From Cichorium intybus (Eukaryota > Streptophyta > Magnoliopsida > Asterales > Asteraceae), in NCBI GenBank assembly GCA_023525715.1, contig CM042012.1:42627028-42691027 (forward strand): a DNA stretch of 64,000 bases, written 5' to 3'. The notes under the pieces were generated by a model. That model was not told where the DNA came from, made no database searches, and saw nothing but the letters and a program-made list of their open reading frames with translations. A program made the position numbers and the translations under genes. This document shows, piece after piece, positions 11,567 through 22,975 of this stretch (positions are counted from its first letter, which is position 1; every line of letters begins with the position of its first letter).

Positions 11567-12683
11567 TGTTTGACAACGCCTAGTGATATCAAGTATTTTA
11601 GGCGTTGTTGAGCCCTGTTCTTGATAAAATTATATCAAATATGTCTGGGTATTCTCACTTTTCGTGCCAGGACTTGTTTGGAGAAAAGGAATAGAAACAG
11701 GGACTAAAAGCGTACAAAAGGAAGAAGTTGGGAAGGAATGAAAAATCAAGAGAATTCGTACGCGCGCCGCGGGAATCAACTATGCGCGACGCGGGCTTAA
11801 GGCGGTGGAACACATTCAAATGCCGAATAATCGGGAAGAGATCAGTACGGGTCCCGCGGATTTCACTTCTGCGCGGCGCGGCTGCGGAAAATTTGCAAGT
11901 ATAAATAGATGCATTTCCAGCCGAAACCCTAGCAAAGAACCGGGTGTAAAATCGACCTTGAAGCTCTTTGACTCCAGGATTCCATTTCAGCAAGCTCACA
12001 ATTGGTATTTTATGATTTTTGATTTAATTTCCTTTTAGTAGCAAGTAGTGTTTGTAGCTAAAGTCTTTGGGAGTGACAACCACTGACTTTGAGCACTTAG
12101 GTTTCTGATTTTGAAACATTTGGTTACTGTTTTTTGTGTTTGGGATTCGGATTTAGTGAATGAAAAGCATTTGGTTACATTTAATCTTAGCTTTTCGGTG
12201 TTTTGGATGTTTGTGTTTGGTTTGATTGATTGATTGTGTTTGGATATTGTTTTGGACCTTGTTAGGACTGTTTTCCTTAGCTGAAATCAGTAACTAATTA
12301 GGTTATTTGGTAAGCATTAAACCTTGGCTAGTACTGTTCAGTAGGACTTTAACTAGTGGCTAGTTTATGCTTTGCTTGGTTTTGCTAGTTTGGATGCCTT
12401 TGATTGCTTCTGATTCAGAGATGTACTTCTGATTTCAGAAAGTGACTAGGTCATTTGGGCATAGCTTAGCTTGGCTTGAGTGTTTGATCATTGTCTCATT
12501 TGCTAGTGATTAGGAAAATAGAAACTAGATCCTCCGACTATAGATGTGATACTATTAGTTGGTAATCTCTCATCTAGTCTAACCACGAAGCTCCTGTGGA
12601 TCGACCCTGACTACCGCTATACTAGTGTGTGTGTGTGTTAGGTTTTCTCTTATTTTTGACCGCACGACGACCTAGGCGTGTCA
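11567..12683 (+). mobile_element. Athila 3' LTR (right end of the composite)
   Basis: Begins TGTTTGACAACGCC after the purine-rich tract and ends near GTGTCA at 12683. It is homologous along its length to 6651-7761, with scattered substitutions and small indels. The next base resumes an uninterrupted gypsy pol frame, which fixes the right border well. Confidence 0.8.
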
Positions 12684-14085
12684 TGTATGGGCGTGCAAGC
12701 CTGAACATATAAAAAGCGAGCGAATGGTTGGGTATTTGAAGCATCTGGAAGAGAATGCACAGAAGTTGAAAACCTTCAGAGGTCACGTGTGGGTCCCAAA
12801 ACAAGGAGAGGCGCGGAACTTGCTTCTAGAAGATGCACACTGTAGCCGACATGCAGTTCATCCGGGTAGTAGCAAGATGTACCTGACGCTAAAACCGTTG
12901 TATCGGTGGCCCGGAATGAAAAGAGATGTTGGAAGATATGTAGAAAGATGTTTGACATGCCTGCAAGTTAAGTCAAACCATCAGAAACCGTATGGAGAAA
13001 TCCAACCATTGCCGATTCCAGAAAAGAAGTGGGACCATATCACTATGGATTTTGTAACAAAGTTGCCGCGGACACCGCGAGGTCATGATTCGGTGTGGGT
13101 GATTGTTGATCGACTGACAAAATCAGCACAATTCATACCGATTAGCGAGAAGTATAGGGTAGATCAACTGGCGAAAATCTACATAGATGAGGTGTTATGT
13201 CGACATGGATTACCAGCATCGATTGTGTCGGATCGAGATAGTAGATTTACTTCCCGGTTTTGGCAAAGTCTTCAAAAGCGATTAGGTTCAAAAGTACTCA
13301 TGAGTACTGCATGCCATCCGCAGACTGACGGCTAAAGTGAAAGAACTATCCAGACTTTGGAAGATATGCTGAGAACCTGTATAATAGACTTTGGTGGAAG
13401 CTGGGAGGATCATTTGCCTTTGGTAGAATTCGCGTACAATAACAGCTATCATTCCAGCATTCAGATGGCCCTGTATGAAGCATTATATGGAGCACCGTGT
13501 CGTACTCCGACTTGCTGGACTGAAGTTGGGGAAAAGCCGTTGGCTGGACCCGAAATTGTAGCACAGACGGAAGAAAAGATCAAACAAATTCGAGAAAACT
13601 TGAAGGTAGCTCAGAATCGACAGAAACAGTACGCAGGTAAACGGGTGAAACCGATAGAATTCCAAGTAGGAGACATGGTAATGCTCAAAGTATCCCCTTG
13701 GAAAGGCTTAATTCGTTTTGGGAAGAAAGGGAAGTTGAGTCCACGTTTCATCGGACCTTGCCGTATATCCCAAAGAGTTGGAGCTGTCGCGTACAGATTG
13801 GAGTTACCTGATGAACTTCATGGTATACATGATGTATTTCATGTGTCCCACTTGAGGAAGACCTTATTCGATAAATCTCAACAAGTACCTCTTGCTGAAA
13901 TTGAAGTGGATGACAAGTTGAGATACCCGGAACAACCCGAGAGGGTGCTAGACCGAAAGGTAAGACAGCTGCGAAACAAGAAGATCAGCATGGTGAAAGT
14001 GCTTTGGCATCATCACAGAGGTTCCGACATGACGTGGGAGACCGAAAGTGAAATGAGAGAAAAATACCCTCAATTCTTTGCATGA
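12684..14085 (+). pseudogene. Ty3/gypsy (Tekay/Del-like) integrase and C-terminal domain, pol 3' half
   Basis: This is the C-terminal part of a gypsy polyprotein; integrase inserts the cDNA into chromosomes. The frame opens at the Athila LTR border (VWACKPEH near 12685). It has the HHCC zinc finger (H...HPGSSKMY ... CLTCLQVK), then the DDE core (TMDFVTKLPRT, VSDRDSRFTSRFWQ, and the Glu region after QTDG). The GPY/F-like segment (FIGPCRISQRVGAVAYRLELP) follows. The tail (RQLRNKKISMVKVLWHHH...MTWETESEM) is a chromodomain-like end. One in-frame TAA at 13333-13335 interrupts it where relatives have Gln. Protease, RT and RNase H are missing because the Athila composite is inserted upstream and the left gypsy half is not in the window. 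Confidence 0.9.
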
Positions 14086-14106
14086 TTTCGGGGACGAAAT
14101 CTTTTG

Positions 14107-14121
14107 AAGGAGGGGAGAATT
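14107..14121 (+). promoter_or_regulatory. Gypsy polypurine tract
   Basis: GAAGGAGGGGAGAATT directly precedes the LTR start TGTAACGCC. It lies 22 bp after the pol stop and would prime plus-strand DNA synthesis. Confidence 0.8.
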
Positions 14122-15478
14122 TGTAACGCCAAAACATGTTTTATTATGTCATTATAATAAAAATGGTAAATTGGTCATTTTACCTTAGAAGGGTAATTTG
14201 GTCTTTTGGACAGAAAAGGATTTGTTTTGTAATAATATTTTGAGTGTTGGACTTAAAATGTTATAAAAATCTGACTTTTGTCATAAATTTTGTTAATTGT
14301 GGCAAAAGTTCAATAAATGCAACTCTAGGGATTAAATTGCAATTTCTGGAGGTATAAAAGGAGAGAAGCTTCTCCCACAAGTGCAGATTTTCGTGAGGCT
14401 ACGGGAGAGGGTTTTCATTGTACGGATTCTACATAACTTGAAATTTTGCTAGGTTTGTCCGATTTACCCCAAACTTGAACCATAAGTCCCTAATGGTTTG
14501 AAAAGTCTGGGAAAAATACTAAATTGAGTTTTCGACTTCTCGGGAGCACTGTAGATCAATACGAATGCCTCGGTGAATAGTGAAATTTATAAAAAGATAG
14601 TAAACGGAAAGTTTATTATCTAGACATTGTTTGTATTGATACTATATTGAACTCTTATGCATTAGAGTCAATTAGAATGGCTGTTAACCTATAATCATTG
14701 TAAAAATGATTGATATTATAGGTACGGGACAAAGTCTTACGGATTACATTGGAAGGCAAGAAACGACAAAAGCAAGTAGTAGCAAGCTTTCAGGTGAGTA
14801 ATCTCACTTATATCCGATGTGATATATATGGAATGAGCAGCTGCAGATGTAAACAAATTTTGGGGACGAAAATTAATAGATTTCATAATGAAATAAAAGA
14901 CAATACCAGATAAGCCGTGAGTCTGATATAGACAAGAACGGAGCTGTGAGTCAACAATTATGATACGACAATACCAGATAAGCCGTGAGTCTATGATAGA
15001 CAAGAATGGAGCTGTGAGTCAAACTTTGAAAAGACAATACCGGATAAGCCGTGAGTCATTGAGATGACAAGAACGGAGCCGTGAGTCTAGGCAAAAGCGG
15101 GACAAACCCGTGAGCCATACATGATCTTGCGTTATGTAATAATGCATAATTATTTTGTATAGAGAATTTTATTCTTATACATGTTATAGTAGATTTGATT
15201 ACTCATTGGGCTTTATAGCTCACCGTTTATTTGATATGTCCCTGCAGGTGAGCGTGATCCTGCTAAGGGAAAGGATAAAGTCCGTGACTGAGGACTTAGG
15301 ATGTGAAGAGACTACCCGGCTTGAAGAATGTATAATATTTATATGTATTGTACTTCGTGATACACTTGTACTCGTATTGTGTTAACTAATACCCCATACT
15401 TATGGTTTGATTGTAAAATATTTGGTTTGAAAAATAAAATTTTTTTAGGGGTGTTTTGTTAATAAGTCGGGTGTTACA
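14122..15478 (+). mobile_element. Ty3/gypsy 3' LTR
   Basis: The LTR begins TGTAACGCC and ends GGTGTTACA, giving short inverted ends of the gypsy type. It is 1357 bp long and includes a TATA-like GGTATAAAAGG near 14351 and a triplicated subrepeat at 14899-15100. The base after it resumes a copia reading frame, so the right border is firm. Confidence 0.85.
14899..15110 (+). repeat. Subrepeats inside the gypsy LTR
   Basis: Three copies, at 14899, 14967 and 15033, of a unit of about 67 bp that starts GACAATACC(A/G)GATAAGCC and contains GAGCTGTGAGTC. A shorter fourth fragment follows near 15085. Confidence 0.85.
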
Positions 15479-15601
15479 GAAGGTGTCATTTCGGTAGAGT
15501 TTGTTAAATCGCAACAAAATTTGGCGGACCATCTTACGAAAAGTTTGGCGCGGGACTTAGGGCACAAGTCTGCTATAGGGATGGGATTAAAGTCTATATA
15601 A
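15479..15601 (+). pseudogene. Ty1/copia polyprotein, extreme C terminus
   Basis: Forty codons in an open frame end at TAA 15599-15601 and carry the hallmark tail of copia RNase H: FVKSQQNLADHLTKSLARDL followed by MGLKSI. The upstream part of the polyprotein is absent because the gypsy element was inserted exactly here. This fragment and the LTR at 16135 are the right remains of the host copia element. Confidence 0.85.
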
Positions 15602-16134
15602 ATTCTTATGGATGAGACACCCAATTCCCCTCTAATACAATGTTAGAGGTTGAATTCAATGCGGAAAGCTCATTTATATGAATTGAAACACACATCATAA
15701 ATATCCCAAGGTAAGTGTGTTTGTACCTGTAGTGAGACCAGGATGAACTTAGTTTCTTAATGATTCTTTTGATAAAATGTAAGCAGGTACATGAATAAAA
15801 GAATCACCTATATGATCGTGAAGTGTAGCCGTACTTCAAAAAGCTTGGGACTTGGCTTTTATACGACCAAGAATGGATTGGGACACTCGGCTTTATAATA
15901 GTGTCATGTAGTTTTTGTTTTAGATGATTGTTGAAACTAATTTGTATGTTATCTTCAGGTATTCAAACGAGTTGATGGGTTCAATCTTTAAGACACCCAG
16001 ATTTCTCGAATATTTGAATTGTATAATATACTAACATGAAAATTCAATCGTATCGATATTTTCATTTATACATTAGTTTGAGATTTTTGTTCTAAAGTTT
16101 GTTTTTTCATGGTTACACTAAAATGGGGGAGGAT

Positions 16135-16860
16135 TGTTGGTGATTTTAGTGTCACCAACTACATTAGGTGTAATGGAATTAATACGTGTATCAATGGTGA
16201 TAATTTTAGTTTTGATATAAGTTAGGAGGTGCGGGAGTGCACACTTGTATCAACTAAATGTCGCCAGTACGCAAACTTAACGGGGGTTTCAAGGGGGCTT
16301 TGCCCCCTTAGCAGGGGTTCAAAGTGGGCTGCGCCCCCTTTGTGGGGTTCCAGGGGCAGCGCCTCTGGCGGGGGTCGTGCTGCCCGGTCAGCGGGCGGGG
16401 TTCGGGGCAGCGCCCCGAAACCTAAACGAAATTGACATTTGGTACTATAGGTTATTTATATAATTCTATGAAGTACAGGGTATATTTTGTCAATTCCTTA
16501 ACTTTTAAACTACCCCTAAACCACCTAAAACCACCCTTAAACCGCCCAATAACCACCTAAAAACCACCTAATAACCACCTAAACCCGCCAAAAACTACCT
16601 TGAAAGGTATAAATGGCGTTTTTGATACACAAGAGAACGAGAAATATTCTTTCTATCATCTTCTTCATTCTCGGATTTTGATTCTTGTGCCTAAGATCAA
16701 AATTGTTCCTTGAGGAAATATCCTAGTTTGGAATTCGTGAACCCAAGGCATTAGGGTCGAATTATCAAACAAGGAAAGTGTATTCACACGTTTCCTGATT
16801 TGATCCAGATTTTCTCATAACCCTAAATCGAATCCCCCAATATGTCGTGCAATCTGAACA
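16135..16860 (+). mobile_element. Ty1/copia 3' LTR (right border tentative)
   Basis: A purine tract (ATGGGGGAGGAT) precedes TGTTGGTGATTTTAG, the LTR start. Inside are a GC-rich block (16285-16425) with GGGGGCTTTGCCCCC-type palindromes, an ACCACCTAAA-rich stretch (16505-16600) and a TATA-like GGTATAAATGG at 16606. The end is placed at GAACA (16860) on the TG...CA rule; without the left LTR this cannot be confirmed. Confidence 0.6.
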
Positions 16861-17559
16861 AAGATATTCACGTGAGAGCATATGGAATTAACTGTCAATA
16901 CAATATCAAATGATAACACCTACAAACTAATTTATGATTTATTAATTTGGAGTCTTTATAAAACTTGAAGTTTTATATAACTCAAAGTGTTATAACTCGA
17001 AATTCAAAATTCAAAATTCAAAATCTTTAAATAAAATGTCTAACATCATTTTTTTGGATAATCAAAATTTCAGATTATGTAAAATGAACAAAGGATTGAT
17101 TGAGCGTTTGGTTTACATTGCATGAAATGAAAAGTTGACAGGATTAATGGCTCGACACCATTTGGACGCTCACAACTTGTCTATTTTATACTATAATAGT
17201 GGTATCCAAATTCATATGGTTAGACATTGTTATTTTAAACTATATTGATTTGAAAGTTAAACGATCTTTCATATTTATTAAATTAATGACATTTATACAT
17301 TACTTTTTGTATTTATCTCATTTATACATGTAAGTTATATTAATAGTATATAAGTAAATTTTTTCAAAAAAGACATATATGTATTCAAAGGGTTTGCAAT
17401 TCAAATATGACTAAATGAATAAATGAGTTTTGTTGCATCAAATAATTATTACAATGTTGATTTTTGGGGTTAAATATATTTATGATAAGAGGTAATAAAG
17501 TATTATATAATTTCTTGAAGTTGTTTCTATATTTTTTTTCATACTATTTTTTATTCGTT

Positions 17560-17705
<146 letters not shown>

Positions 17706-18954
17706 TTTTGAGAGATTTTTTAATACTTAAGAGAAATTATATTAAGAAAATAGGAATGAAAACATCAAGGAAACCTAATAAAAAACTACATCACCATGTA
17801 TCTATTTCAACAAAATACATTTTTTTTCTATCACTAATTCTAAAAATCATCATCTTTATTATTGGTAAAAAAACATCACTTTTTGTGGTTGCTCTTAAAC
17901 AACAATTTGTAGCCAACATAGTCAAGTCGTTTTTGCTAAAAAAAGTTAAGTATGTAAAAGAAGAATAAACCACTTATTTTCGTATATACATTTATCGGAT
18001 CACTTGGAGAATACATCATCCGACATACTTTTTAGAGTAAAGTATCTACTACTGTACTACATATAATATGAAAAATTTCATTTTCCATGAAAGCATAACT
18101 GGTTATACTAGGGCGGTAGAGAGTATTCTTTCCTAAGAACATCCATTTTACATTATAGCACTAGAATGATAGTCCCCGATATGGTTGATATGTTTGTATA
18201 GTGGAGTAAAAAAGGAACTCAAATTCATATTCAAAGGACATTTAATAAATATTAAACTAAGTTAACTTCTTAATTTTTAACTTTGAAGCACTTTTGTAAT
18301 CAAGGATTAGGTGTCATAAGTATTAAGTGCATAGTTTTTTTAGTTCTAACAGTTTAACCTTAAATAACTTTTAGTTAGAATTTGAGGAGCTTTAATATTA
18401 GCATAACATTTCAATGCAATAAACCAACTTTATCAATTATCGTAGTTGTTTAATGATCTTAATAGACTGTTTGAGAATTGTAAAATTTTAGAAAGCAATT
18501 TAATGCGATTAACCAATTTTTTTAATTATGTCTTTTGAGCTGTAGTTGGTTAAAGTCTTGGTAGGAAGTTGACAAGTTGTAATATTAAGATAATAATTCT
18601 TTTCAATTAAGAAACTTTTCATAAATTTTAAAATAAAAAATTTACACAAGACACTTATTAACCAGACCATGAGTTTTTTCCTTACTTTTACCATTATCTT
18701 ATGACATTTGTTATTATTTTTATTATGATATGAATTGTATAGTATTTTTATTTATGTCATGATTTCTTAGAATGAATGTCTTAATTTGAGTTATTTCTAT
18801 TTTTATTATGATATAATCGTTTATTTATTAAGATATGAAATTAAATCATTCATTTTGTTTTATTTTATTTATGTATGTATTAATTTGTACTATGTTATAA
18901 GAGATCATTTACATAATATGAGACAAGAATAACAACTATTTATATTATGTTTAA

Positions 18955-19260
18955 TTTGTACTATCTTATAAAAGTTCATTCAAGTAAAGAAATACATAGA
19001 TTATATTAAAATTCATCAACTTCGATCATTATAAATATTGAAAATTTTCAACTACAACTGTTAACAATTGCCTTTTTTTAATACACATTTCAAAATATTA
19101 TTTTTAATTTGTGTTATCTTATAAAAGGCCATTCAAGTAATGAAATACATAGATTTTTATTAAAATTCATAAACTTCGATCATTATAAATATTAAAAAAT
19201 TTCAACTTCAACGGTTAACAATTGTCCGTTTTTAATATACAGTTCAAAATAATAATAAAA
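18955..19260 (+). repeat. Imperfect direct repeat, two copies of about 155 bp
   Basis: The string from TTTGTACTATCTTATAAAAG (18956) through GGTTAACAATTG-type sequence recurs from about 19110 (TTTGTGTTATCTTATAAAAG). Shared segments include GAAATACATAGATT and CTTCGATCATTATAAATATT. A fainter partial copy lies near 18885. Confidence 0.7.
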
Positions 19261-19437
19261 TCTTACATTAACCTTTTGATTTATTATATAAAATTTATTA
19301 TTTCATATTTAACGATGTTGACTTATATATTAATAACAAAATTATTTGTTATTATTTTAGCTATATATTTTATTCCTGCATATTGCACAGAGAATGTACT
19401 AGTACATTATAAAAGGAGAAAAAATTATGATGTTGAT

Positions 19438-20318
19438 CAAAATAGCCATAATATTTGCAGATGGGTACCTAAGAAAATCTTTCTAGTCGAGAAAACCTTA
19501 TAACAACGTTGAGGATTTTTGCAAACACCCATTTGCAAAAATCTCAAACATCCATGAAAAAATACGCCACAAAACTAAATTTGAAAAAAAATTGTAGATG
19601 ACTACTTGCAAAACTTGAAGTTTTCCTACAAAAATAGAAGTTTACCTGCAAAAATAGAAGTTTATCTCTAATTATTTCTCACATTTTTTGAAGTTCTTTT
19701 TGGTGTTAGATTTCTTCAAACACTATTTCTAGAACAAAAGCAAGTTTAATATTGTAAATTTAACCTTGTAACAAAAATCAAAGTTTACCTACAAAAATCG
19801 AAATTTATCTACGAAAATTTAAAAAATAAAAAACATATTTTTTGACCTTTTTTGTGTTAAAAGTATTCAAAAAACATTACTACAACGAAAAGGAGCTTAA
19901 TATTGTAATTTTAATCTATGAAAAAAATGATTTGTCAATAGTTTTACAATTAACTTTGATTTTCACATGTAATTTTTTATTTTTGATATTTTCATAGGTT
20001 AAAATTACAATATAAACTTTCTTTTGTTATTAAAATTGTTTTTGAAGAATCTAACACAAAAACTTCAATTTTTTTTTAATTTGAAGAAAAGTTAGATTTT
20101 TACAGATAGACCTAGATTTTCGTTGGTGGTTATCTTTGAAAAAACAATTCTTTTGAATTGTTTTTATCAAAATTATTTTTGGGACCCACTTTTTCACTGA
20201 TGATTGAGATTTTTGGAAATTATCATCTACATAAATCCTTAAAAATGACGTCGTTATGAGATTTTCTTGGCTGTCGAGATTTTTACAATACCCACCTATG
20301 AAAATCATGGCTATTTTT
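19438..20318. mobile_element. Fold-back (MITE-like) element, about 0.88 kb
   Basis: The left edge AATAGCCATAATATTTGC and the right edge, read in reverse as AATAGCCATGATTTTCAT, are inverted copies. Similarity continues inward for roughly 100 bp or more through GGGTA, AAGAAAATCT and ATAACAACGT / ATAACGACGT. The interior holds degenerate repeats of the type AAATAGAAGTTTACC. No target duplication is clear, so the superfamily is open. Confidence 0.6.
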
Positions 20319-21213
20319 GTGCAATCTATAATATTGGCTTAAATCTTGGTAATTGGTTTAGAAAATTAGCCAAATTTGTCTTTCTCTCGTATAAAAATCA
20401 ATCTTTTTAATCAAATCTTTTGTTTAACCTTTTAATAATTACAATTTTGATGTTCACAGATGTGAAATTCGGATGTCTGGAAGCCTATAGACAAGCTTGT
20501 TTTCTCAAAAACCTATAATACTTTCATTTTTGGATAGAAATTGAAAACAATTTGAAAGAACACTTGTTGATTTTATGACTTTGCATATTCCACATGATCT
20601 TCAAGCATTCCTCATTTTCATAAATCTTAGATTCTCCACTCTTGTCTTCATTCATTAGCTTTGTGGAGGGTTTCAGATTTGATATTTTTAAGTGTTTTAT
20701 TAGTGTGATTGATGCATATTGTAGTTTAGAGTGATTCTTGTACTACGAGATAGATAGATAGATAGAGAGAGAGAGATAAGAGAGAAAGTGTGTATGTGTG
20801 TGTATGAACATGAGGAGGAAACAAAACATAATGCGAACTAGGGTTCTTGACAAATTAGAAAGGGAATTAAACACGATTATGGGAAATCTTCATCTATGGT
20901 ATATCAAGCACACGTTAAATACAAGGTTTTATGGCTCTTGGTAAGCGTTCTTGACCCTTATAAACTCTAAATTATATTGGTGATCTATTTTTAGAGCTAG
21001 AAATGCTTTACAATGTCGACTGATAGCTAGACTAGAATATTATCTTTGTATTTAGGAATATTTCTTTCTCTTCTATAAATAGAAAGATATGTTGGTCATT
21101 GTATGTGTGTACCAAATATGTAGTCTTTAGATTAGAGAGAGTTTGAGTGGCTGGGAAACACATTCCCTAACCATAAGTTCTTTATGTAATATTATTTTTC
21201 TTTCTTTATTATT
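20319..21213. other. AT-rich DNA with a possible LTR scrap
   Basis: No gene seen. A GATA/GA microsatellite lies at 20746-20782. A TATA-like CTATAAATAGAAAG near 21075 and the text flanking the fold-back at 21214 could be part of a decayed LTR, but no borders are visible. Confidence 0.35.
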
Positions 21214-21729
21214 AGGGTTGTAAACTAACCGAACGAACATGAATGAGAGCGTGTTCATGTTCGTTCATTTATGTTAGCCGAACAAACGAACGAACACGAA
21301 CAGATAAACGGACAAGTTTTCTTGTTCATGTTCGTTCGTTTAACAAATTATCTTGTTCATGTTCGTTCGTTTATGTTCATGAACATACTAAGCGAACATA
21401 AATGAACAAACATAAACGAACAGAGATACATAAACACAATTGAACATATATGAACATAAATGAACACATAATATTGTAATGTAATAAAATACAATTGAAC
21501 ATATATGAACATAAAATGAACTTATATGAACAAATATAAACGAACGTAAACAAACAACATAAACGAACGTTCACGAACATAATTGAACGAATGAGATCAT
21601 TGTTAATGTTTGTTCGTTTAACTAAACGAACGAGATTTGTGTTCATGCTCGTTTATTTATTAAATAAACGAACTTCCCGCCGAACATTTCACGAACGGTT
21701 CGCTGAACGTTCGGTTCTTTTACAACCCT
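21214..21729. mobile_element. Fold-back MITE rich in GAACGAACA / TGTTCGTTC motifs
   Basis: The 516-bp element starts AGGGTTGTAAACTAACCGAA and ends with the inverted CGGTTCTTTTACAACCCT. Its whole body consists of short GAACGAACAT / ATGTTCGTTCG strings in both orientations, so it can fold on itself extensively. TTTATTATT on the left and ATTTATTATT on the right suggest a target duplication of 9 bp with a one-base offset, pointing to a Mutator- or hAT-like origin. Confidence 0.7.
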
Positions 21730-22741
21730 ATTTATTATTATTATCTAATTACTTATCTTATGTTCTTTAGTTTTTCTACCGATTATCTCTGAGATATTAT
21801 TATTCCGCCATTTGCTAGCCACAACGGGTCCTGACACTATTTTAGCCCTAAGGGAGGTCTAAGATTAAATTCTTGTAATTTGAGTGTTAAGAAACACAAA
21901 TTGATGTATCTAGGATGTTGGGAAGGGCCAAAACCACCCATAACCCGTTGGTGACATGCATCCAAGTTAATGATAGAAGCAACTATCAAACTTGTTTAGA
22001 AAATGACCATAATTTTGAATCAAATTAGAGGTGTTATGTAATACTTGTGATTCGTGGTATATATTATTTACCTTAAAATTGTGAAAATGAAATTAAGGGG
22101 TTTGAAAGGTATCTAATTATCAAAATTGGGTTCCAGTGAGTAGATGAGGATGAGAATTATGATGGAAACTTGTAACATCCGCATTTTGGGCTTAGAAGTT
22201 TTGGGATTAAATTGATAAAATAAATTTTATTTTGGAAAAATAATTGAATGAATAAATAAATAAGAATAAATTTAAAATTTTTTATTATGTGTATTGAATG
22301 TGGTTGAATGAGCCAAAATAAAGTTTTAATGAGCGACCTGAAGATTTAAAATCTATTTTACACAGATCAAAGGCAAATGAAAAAAATACTACAACCATCT
22401 TAAAGCCAAGTTTACAGCTTGGTCGAAGTTAATGAACAAAATGGAGAATGTGTATTAATCCGATAAACATAAATTTTAATTTGGAAGAAGAAGAATGAAA
22501 AATGGAAATATAGGTAGTGCTTTTTTTTTTTAAACTAAAAGTTACCTTTAATATTCTTATGAACGTTATTCTTATATACTTCAAATTTTTTAAGCATCCA
22601 AAGAATTGCGTAGAGAGGTTGAGAACTAGGACACTACTTTATCCCGATCTACATCCAGCTACTCGGCATATCAATATTCCAATGGATTCGACGGTTAGGC
22701 ACCATTTTCTCAAGTTCTCCATCCTTTTGAGGAACTTCTTA
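21730..22741. other. Non-coding; possible gypsy LTR start at 22171
   Basis: TGTAACATCCGCATTTTGGG near 22171 resembles the start of a Ty3/gypsy LTR, but no end, purine tract or partner copy is visible. The 78-residue ORF at 22517-22753 runs into the Tourist-like element at 22742 and has no recognised domain. Confidence 0.35.
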
Positions 22742-22972
22742 GGGTCCGTTTAGATGTGCTTATAAATCTGCTTATTGACTTATTGAGTTTTTGAAAAAGC
22801 CATAAGTCATAAGTAAGAGTCTCCTTACTTATTAAAAACTGCTTATTTGCCCTTACCAAAGGTAAATAAGCAGTTTTTAATAAGTAAGGAGGCCCTTACT
22901 TATGACTTATGGCTTTTCCAAAAAAGCCAATAAGTCAATAAGCAGTTTTTATAAGCACATCCAAACGGCTCC
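22742..22972. mobile_element. Tourist-like MITE (PIF/Harbinger), TTA target duplication
   Basis: The 231-bp element has terminal inverted repeats GGGTCCGTTTAGATGTGC and, in reverse, GGAGCCGTTTGGATGTGC. It is flanked by TTA on both sides (22739-22741 and 22973-22975), the PIF/Harbinger hallmark. The element is almost a full palindrome: the CTTATTGACTTATTG-type arm pairs with its inverted copy around the centre near 22858. Confidence 0.9.
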
Positions 22973-22975
22973 TTA

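Noticed and set aside
16229..16435. Small Gly/Arg-rich ORF in the copia LTR
   Set aside because: Translation of the GC-rich palindromic block; lies within an LTR and lacks any domain.
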